Shown here: piece after piece, positions 58,741 to 64,000 of the stretch
Layout of the letters: every line of letters starts with the position of its first letter
How positions within the stretch are numbered: the stretch's first letter is position 1
Origin: Symbiodinium natans
Lineage: Eukaryota; Sar; Dinophyceae; Suessiales; Symbiodiniaceae
Reading direction: 5' to 3'
Assembly: GCA_905221605.1 (NCBI GenBank)
Contig: CAJNDS010000236.1
Location: 325,001 to 389,000 of the forward strand
Length of the DNA: 64,000 nucleotides
Notes under the pieces: model-generated
Told to the model about the DNA's origin: nothing
Database searches by the model: none
The model's input: the letters and a program-made list of their open reading frames with translations, nothing else
Made by a program: the position numbers and the translations under genes

Positions 58741-61495
58741 GTAGTTTCTCCTTCTCTGACAGTCGAGTATGTTCTGAGATTGTTTTTTGCTTTCTTTCGC
58801 CCAACCCCACCTCCAGCAAAGCCGAGACAGAGGAACGAGCCTCCCCAAACTCCTGGCCTAGCGGGCAAAAGCGAGCAAACCAGCAAACATGGGGAAGACA
58901 AGAAAATGGGCGCCAAAACCTGGCGGGCAAAAGCAAGCAAACCCGTAAACATTGTGGGAAGACAAGAAAATGGGCGCCCAAAACCCTTGGACCCGCACAG
59001 AAACCCTGAACCCTCAAACCGAGAAGAGTAGAGTGGCACAAGCCCCCTAAACCCTAAATCCGTCAATCCCTAAACCCTAAACCCTAAACCCCTAAACCCT
59101 AAACCCTAAATCCCCAAACCCGAAATCCCCAAATCCCCATCCCTAGACCCTCAACCCTAAAGCCTACATCCCCAAGCCCTAAACCCCAAATCCCTCAATC
59201 CCAAAACCCCAAACCCCAAACCCCAAACCCCAAACCCCAAACCCTAAACCCTAAACCCTAAACCCCAAACCCCAAACCCTAAACCCTAAACCCCAAACCC
59301 CAAACCCTAAACCCTAAACCCTAAACCCCAAACCCCAAACCCTAAACCCTAAACCCTAAACCCCCAAAAACCTCAGACAGCCAGGCTGCGGCCTGGCAGA
59401 GGAGTTTGGAGTCTCTGCTCCGCCTGGCCTTGCGGAGGCTTACCAGAGTCGAAGTAGTGACGAAGGGGGTCCTTAGGGTTGAGGGTTGGGGTTTAGGGTT
59501 TAGGGTTTAGGGTTTAGGGTTTAGGGTTTAGGGTTTAGGGTTTAGGGTTTAGGGTTTAGGGTTTAGGGTTTAGGGTGAGTGGAAGATGGAAGTCCCCAAT
59601 TTCGTGTGGGTGTTTGGGTGCCTACTTCCATGTATCCACAACATTGAGGGGGTCTCAAGGATGAGGTTTCAATTGCTGTGAGAATCTGGGGCGTTGCCCC
59701 AGCCGTTTCGTGGGCACAGAAGCCTCCCCTCAAAAATTTCGAGCCAGTCCGAGCTGGGAGAGGATGCAGTAGAGTAGAGGGGTCGGAAAAAAACTACTAC
59801 TCGTATTCCCTTATGGTCCCTTTATCGATATACCATAAGAAGCCCCCAAGGCCCTATTCTAATTTTTCAGGCCCCTATATCAGAGGGGCTTGGCAGAGCT
59901 GTGCAGTCTTGGGACTCTTTGCCGCTTTGTGCCTGTGTGAGATTCCGGGAGGTTCCTTGGCCCTTTCCTGAAGGTGGTTGAAACCAAGCCAGCCTTCACT
60001 TTTTGAGCATCTCTTGTCCCAGCCGTGCCCCCCCCCCCCCACTCCCCCCACCCAACGTGAGCGACCTTGATGGCTTCGTTGCTTCTGCCCTAAAACCCTA
60101 AAACCCTAAAACCCTAAAACCCTAAAACCCTAAAACCCTAAAGCCCTAAAACCCTAAAGCCCTAAACCCTAAAACCCTAAAGCCCTAAACCCTAAAACCC
60201 TAAACCCTAAACCCTAAACCCTAAACCCTAAAACCCTAAACCCTAAACCTCGTGTAGGATCTGCCCGGACCTTGCGGGCTTCAACGCCGCCCTCACTGCC
60301 TGCCACTTCGGCCGGCACTTCGCGGAGCCTAAAACGATTTTGGGTTGAGGGTTTATAGGGTTTAGGGTTTAGGGTTTAGGGTTTAGGGGCTGAGAAGTTC
60401 AGGAAGGGCTCATTGAGACCTCAAGGGGGCTTAAAAACTTCGAGGCTCGGGGCTTGCAGGTCTGACTCCGATCGGCCGTCTTCGGGCTGCGGGAGGATCC
60501 TCCTGCCTTCTACAAGGTGGTATGACGCGTAGTTTAAAACCCTAAACCTTAAACCCTAAACCCTAAACCCTAAACCCTAAACCCTAAACCCTAAACCCTA
60601 AACCCGAAACCCTAAACCCTAAACTCCAGGTGAGCGGCGGAGCTGCTGGCCCTTCGCGCTGTGCCTGGCGGGGGAGACGTCGGCCTTGGTGGCGGATGTG
60701 GTGTGGCCTGAGTGCATGTTGAGTGCACTTGGTGGTATGGATAACCAGGGTTTAGGGTTTAGGGTTTAGGGTTGAGGGATTCAGTTGTGGAGGTCTGGCC
60801 TCCACCGCCACAGCTTTAGGTGACCAGAACATTGCCCCCTAAACCCTAAACCCTAAACCCACAGCATCATTCATGCCCGGGTACCCGCACCAACCATTTT
60901 TCCGACTCAGATCCCAGTATAACCTCAGACTCGGAATCCCTGCGGAGTGGTTCGTCCAGCTATGCCGGTGCCAAGACAATACCCACAGCTTCGTTGATTC
61001 GGAGCTGGGATCGGCTTGAGGCTCGCAGTGATCCAGCTTAGTTGCCGAGTTGCGGTCATCTGCGCCTAATTGTGCCTAGAGAGCACCTTTACTCCTCGCA
61101 GCAGGTGTCCACCTGTGTGTGTGTGTGTGTGTGTTCTCTCTCTCTCTCTCTTGCCTGCCTGCCTGCCTGCCTGGCTGGCTGTCTGTCTGTCTGTCTGTCT
61201 ATGTCTGTCTATCTATGTGTGTCTCTGTCTGTCTATGTCTCTGTGTGTGTGTGTGTAAATCCGTAAATGTGTAAATGCGTAAGGATGTACGTGTGTAAGT
61301 GTGTAGGTGTGTAGGAGTGTAAGTATGTAGGCAAAAAAGTGTAAATAAGTAAGGAAGTAAGTAAGTGAGTAAGTCTGTAGGTCTACGTGTGTGTGTGTGT
61401 GTGTGTGTGCGAGAGGGCGTGTGCGGGTCTCTGTGTGTGTGTGTGTGTGTCAGTCGAGTTGTTTGTTTGTGTCTTCGTCTCTCTCTCTTCCCCTC

Positions 61496-61528
<33 letters not shown>

Positions 61529-63595
61529 ACACTCAACGCACCCCTCGGCCCCAAGCTTCAGCAAGGACCCGCAATGCCGCACTCAGTGCAGCCTTCCGTG
61601 GCTCCTGGCGACATGGCCTGGGAACGGCGAGGCGATTCCAGGCCCTGCCCGCTTCACCCCCCGAAACCATGTTGAAACCCTACACCCTAAACCATGAGGC
61701 CAGCTAGGCGGGTGGCAAGAAACCCTGAGCAGGCAGAAGGTTTGGAGCCGGACTCCGTGACCTACAACACGGCCGCCCATGCCCTGTGCAAGAAGGACCA
61801 GCCACTTGCCTGGTATGCGCCCCCTACCCGCGCCTCCGAGCTCAAGGTCCTAGCAGGACGCTTTCAATGGCACAAGGCCGTACCTCATGGTTTGTGACTT
61901 GCGCCCGCGCCTGTCGAGTCTACCAACCGAGGTGGCAGCTGACGTTGCAGCTGTTGCACGACTCGACTGAAATAGGCGAGGCTGGCCTACAATTGCCCTG
62001 CACATGCCGTGTGTCAATGGACTCCGGGAGATGGATGCAGTCTGAGGCCTCTAGGCATTCATAGGAGGGAGACAGGCAGACAGCTTCTCTTCACCAATGT
62101 TGACAAGACCTTGCTAGACTTATCAAGACCAGAGGACTACGCCCCAGCAAAGTTTCGTTCGCAGCATTGGCGGCCGTGGCTTGGCGCAGGCGCGACTGGC
62201 GCCAGGTGGGCGATTGTGGATGTCGCGTTTGCTGCAAAGCTTTCATTGAACCAGGTTGGCTTCCAGCGTGTCGAGCTGCAAGACGAATTGCTGCATGGGC
62301 GCTGTAAGATTCTGTCAGTTTGTTTCCCGTTCTTTTGCGTGTTGGGGGAGGCACTTTGGCTCCTCCGTCACATGGAGGATGAGCAGGCTAGCAGACCCTC
62401 CGCGACAGCATGGCAGAGTGGTACTACGTACATGTCATGTCGAAATTTCCAGAGTGTGGGTATGAAGCTAAAGGCCCAACATGCAGAAAATGTCGGTGTC
62501 TTTCAGGAACGAGAGGGTAGGTGGGTCGGGGGTTATAGGGTTCAGGGTTCAGGGTTCATAAACCCGAAACCCTAAACCCTAAACCCAAAACGGCCTGGTG
62601 CTCCCATGCCCAACCACGCAGGTCGAGGCAGATGCCGTGAGCTGCGCGCTGGCGCTGCGCTGCTTGGAGGTGACGCCAATGTGGGGATCTTGAGGGCGCA
62701 GGGTCGCCACATGAGGGAACTCATGTGAAGGTCCTGTGACCCTGCGATTTGTTGCCCTTGTCATAGTCTTGCCACATTGTGGCAGCTTATGAGCCCCAAA
62801 AAGAAAAATAAAGCTTCCGGCCATTGCCCAGAGAAGTCCCGGAATCTCCCGCGAGGGCTGCTGCCGGTGGCCCCATGCCATCCTGCTGCTGCCGCTTGGC
62901 GGTCCCTGGAAAGACTGGAAAGAGGTGCTTGGAGGTTTAGGGTACTTTGTAAACCCATTAGAAGTGCAGCTATAACCCACTTACAAGCCCCTTAAGTACC
63001 CTAATAATTACCCTAATAGGGTGATCATTGGGTTGCCAGCACATTGGGTGACGAAAAGAACTTCCAGGTGGAGTGGTCTCATGAAGGTACAACTCCGGGG
63101 CCGGCGGCCTCCATTCTTCATGGTACTTAGATTGTCATGTGAGTATGTGCCCTTCCATTCCACCCCACCCCCTCCTCCCCATACGGAATCATCGGGGTTC
63201 ATGTAGTATGTGGCATTCGTTTGTCCTTCCATTTCCAAAGCTTAAGAAGCCTGCAACCCCCAAGCCCGAGCCCCTCCTGTTGAAGCGCCACGTGAGGGAA
63301 CGACGGGGCTTGGATGCCACCTGCCTCAATGTGGCCCTGTCGGCCGTCAGCGCTGGGCCTGAGGCCCTGCAGCAGAGATCAGAGATCATATAGAGGGAGA
63401 TCTGCTTCCAAAGGTAAAGAATGGGCTTACATGCAGAAACGACGCCAAAAGCTTCATGAAGGGAGTGTCCAGCAACCGCATGATGCTCTGACCGGCCCTT
63501 GCATCTCTAAGATCTCACAGGCGTGGCCGAGGGGCCTGTGCCTTGTGGCTCGGGCGCTCCAGAGAGGCCCAGCCCCCGACTCTGTGAGCTGCGCC
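58646..63595 (+). CDS. Pentatricopeptide-repeat (PPR) protein, multi-exon gene (span, may continue past the window)
   Basis: A series of short + strand exons each carries half-repeats of the 35-residue PPR motif. Several join in phase to whole repeats: 60258 with 60630 gives NAALTACHF-GERRSCWPFALCLAGE; 62351 with 62622 gives ALWLLRHMEDEQ-VEADAVSCALALRCLE; the exon ending at 63363 with 63521 gives LNVALSAVSAGPE-AWPRGLCL. Also present is GLEPDSVTYNTAAHALCKKD at 61733. PPR proteins bind RNA in mitochondria or plastids in a sequence-dependent way and are numerous in dinoflagellates. The N-terminus and any targeting peptide are not seen, and several repeats are incomplete, so further microexons are missing. 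A + frame stays open from about 63738 to the window end. Confidence 0.75.
59042..59362 (+). repeat. Long CCCTAAA/CCCCAAA array
   Basis: About 320 bases; alternating blocks of CCCCAAA and CCCTAAA in groups of two or three. Confidence 0.95.
59377..59453 (+). CDS. PPR exon candidate
   Basis: DSQAAAWQRSLESLLRLALR, RLTRVE, donor TCGAA|GTAGTG. The W..SL..LL..AL pattern fits PPR helix A or B. CCCTAAA array upstream, TTTAGGG downstream. Confidence 0.5.
59473..59577 (+). repeat. TTTAGGG array
   Basis: Fifteen units, nearly all perfect. Confidence 0.95.
60090..60249 (+). repeat. Octamer array CCCTAAAA, mixed with heptamers
   Basis: Second octamer array of the window (first at 6565), with CCCTAAAG variants; ends eight bases before an exon acceptor. 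Confidence 0.95.
60258..60310 (+). CDS. PPR exon
   Basis: Acceptor cctcgtgtag, ICPDLAGFNAALTACHF: P-D-x-x-x-x-N-A-A-L-x-A is the PPR helix A signature. GC donor TTCG|GCCGGC joins in phase to 60630. Confidence 0.75.
60352..60389 (+). repeat. TTTAGGG array near a confirmed intron start
   Basis: Five units about 40 bases after the donor at 60310; pairs in principle with the CCCTAAA array at the other end of the same intron. Confidence 0.9.
60538..60625 (+). repeat. CCCTAAA array at the end of the same intron
   Basis: Twelve units ending four bases before acceptor CAG. Confidence 0.95.
60630..60749 (+). CDS. PPR exon
   Basis: Acceptor aaactccag, ERRSCWPFALCLAGETSALV, ADVVWPECMLSALGGMDNQ, donor CCAGG|GTTTAGGG. 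Contains the W..AL.L helix and the next repeat's N-A-x-L-x-A helix. Confidence 0.7.
60941..60976 (+). repeat. Junction repeat copy without telomere-like tail
   Basis: GCGGAGTGGTTCGTCCAGCT, ATGCCGGTGCCAAGACA. About 32 of 36 bases match 10231. Confidence 0.6.
61115..61530 (+). repeat. Cluster of TG, CT, TGCC, TGTC and GTAA microsatellites
   Basis: About 400 bases of simple sequence in an intron of the PPR gene; the ORFs here (CVCVCVC, SLSLSL) are artefacts. Confidence 0.95.
61733..61812 (+). CDS. PPR exon
   Basis: AEGLEPDSVTYNTAAHALCK, KDQPLA, GT donor CCTG|GTATGC. Clearest single PPR motif (P-D-S-V-T-Y-N-T). A GGCGGGTGGCAAGAAACCCT junction repeat lies just upstream. Confidence 0.8.
62351..62386 (+). 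CDS. PPR exon
   Basis: Acceptor ttgggggag, ALWLLRHMEDEQ, GC donor GCAG|GCTAGC. Twelve exact codons, in phase with 62622. A longer open frame (62009-62575) surrounds it but looks less like PPR. Confidence 0.65.
62527..62588. repeat. Telomere-like hairpin in a PPR intron
   Basis: Three GGGTTCAGGG-type units turn directly into AACCCGAAACCCTAAACCCT. A self-complementary block about 35 bases before the acceptor at 62621. Confidence 0.8.
62622..62669 (+). CDS. PPR exon
   Basis: Acceptor aaccacgcag, VEADAVSCALALRCLE, donor TGGAG|GTGACG. Sixteen exact codons; D-A-V-S-C-A fits the PPR helix A. Confidence 0.7.
62856..62924 (+). CDS. PPR exon candidate
   Basis: LLPVAPCHPAAAAWRSLERL, ER, donor AGAG|GTGCTT. 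AAAWRSLERL resembles the exon at 59377. Confidence 0.45.
63241..63363 (+). CDS. PPR exon
   Basis: Acceptor atttccaaag, KKPATPKPEPLLLKRHVRER, RGLDATCLNVALSAVSAGPE, GC donor TGAG|GCCCTG, in phase with 63521. Start uncertain by some codons. Confidence 0.65.
63521..63591 (+). CDS. PPR exon
   Basis: Acceptor gatctcacag, AWPRGLCLVARALQRGPAPD, SVSC. P-D-S-V-S-C starts a further repeat; a GC donor follows (GCTGC|GCCTAA), or the gene ends at TAA 63596. Confidence 0.7.
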
Positions 63596-63737
63596 TAAGC
63601 AGGTTTAAGGCTTGAAGAGACTCTGGGGGGCTGCCACTTGCTGTGTGTGTTCGCTTGTGAATGTGGTTGTGTGTCCCATCCTTTTCGGGGTCGCCCACCG
63701 AATGGAAGCCGTCCCAACACAAGGTAGTACCATCGCC

Positions 63738-63990
63738 AGCGCTTGCGCGCGAGCGACGGCGCCGAGCGCTGCGCTGCGCTTGCTTCGCGAGCATCTCCTC
63801 CCTGAACTTGGGGAAGTTGGGGTAGCAGGCTGGGGTTCAGTCAAGACAAGGCCTGCACGGGCAAGCCGCCTCGTCCCTAGTACGCACACGCTCGCTCTGT
63901 CATCCCAAGCCACCAAAGCTTCACCGCCATCGATGTGTCAACAGCAACAGTCTCCAGAGCTGGTGAACATAATCCTGTGTTTGCGGGCAC
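63738..63990 (+). CDS. Open frame at window end, possibly further PPR exon
   Basis: SACARATAPSAALRLLREHL, LPELGEVGVAGWGSV... stays open to the C run at the window edge. AALRLLREH is PPR-like. A - strand frame (63605-63916) overlaps. Confidence 0.35.
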
Positions 63991-64000
63991 CCCCCCCCCC

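Noticed and set aside
61199-61707. ORFs with Cys/Val and Ser/Leu repeats
   Set aside because: Translated (TG)n and (CT)n microsatellites within a PPR intron.
1-64000. Higher-plant origin, because plants also have TTTAGGG telomeres
   Set aside because: Predominant GC donors, tiny exons, single-strand gene order, very dense interstitial arrays and a single-domain EF-hand channel fit a dinoflagellate much better.

Overview
The window looks like nuclear DNA of a dinoflagellate, probably a symbiodiniacean or a related genus. Three things suggest this. Plant/alveolate-type telomere repeats (CCCTAAA on one strand, TTTAGGG on the other) occur in dozens of short internal arrays, not at one chromosome end. 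Protein-coding sequence is GC-rich and cut into very small exons (about 35-150 nt). Exons that join in phase and rebuild known domains mostly need GC, not GT, at the 5' splice site, as is known for dinoflagellates. Every gene I can support lies on the + strand, which fits the one-way gene clusters of this group. No rRNA, tRNA, CRISPR or prokaryotic feature was seen. Splice sites are read from sequence only.

Layout. 0-5 kb: C-rich tracts, an unassigned exon and a fragment that looks like an ABC-transporter ATPase domain. 5-12 kb: scattered exon-like pieces, long telomere-like arrays and small inverted-repeat elements. 12.8-14.6 kb: an uninterrupted 588-residue gene with ubiquitin-like repeats. 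15-28.4 kb: a run of short exon candidates of unknown family, many sitting between a CCCTAAA array upstream and a TTTAGGG array downstream. 28.7-29.6 kb: an uninterrupted 305-residue protein with two WWE-like domains. 33.2-34.8 kb: an uninterrupted 543-residue 2-oxoglutarate/Fe(II) dioxygenase. 42.2-53.3 kb: a multi-exon voltage-gated cation channel with EF-hand-type calcium-binding segments; S1-S6, the pore, the post-S6 helix and the EF region can be followed exon by exon. 58.6 kb to the end: a multi-exon pentatricopeptide-repeat (PPR) protein that may run off the window.

The space between exons holds at least five families of short inverted-repeat, MITE-like elements, some in introns, plus a recurring GCGGGTGGCAAAAAA block that often ends directly in telomere-like repeat. 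The most interesting pattern is that telomere-like arrays are not random with respect to exons: at about a dozen exons, CCCTAAA lies upstream and TTTAGGG downstream. An intron between two such exons would begin with UUUAGGG and end with CCCUAAA, which can pair and loop out the intron. In several cases the first TTTAGGG unit itself supplies the GT of the splice donor. The genes have no evident shared pathway; the common element is their exon and repeat architecture.
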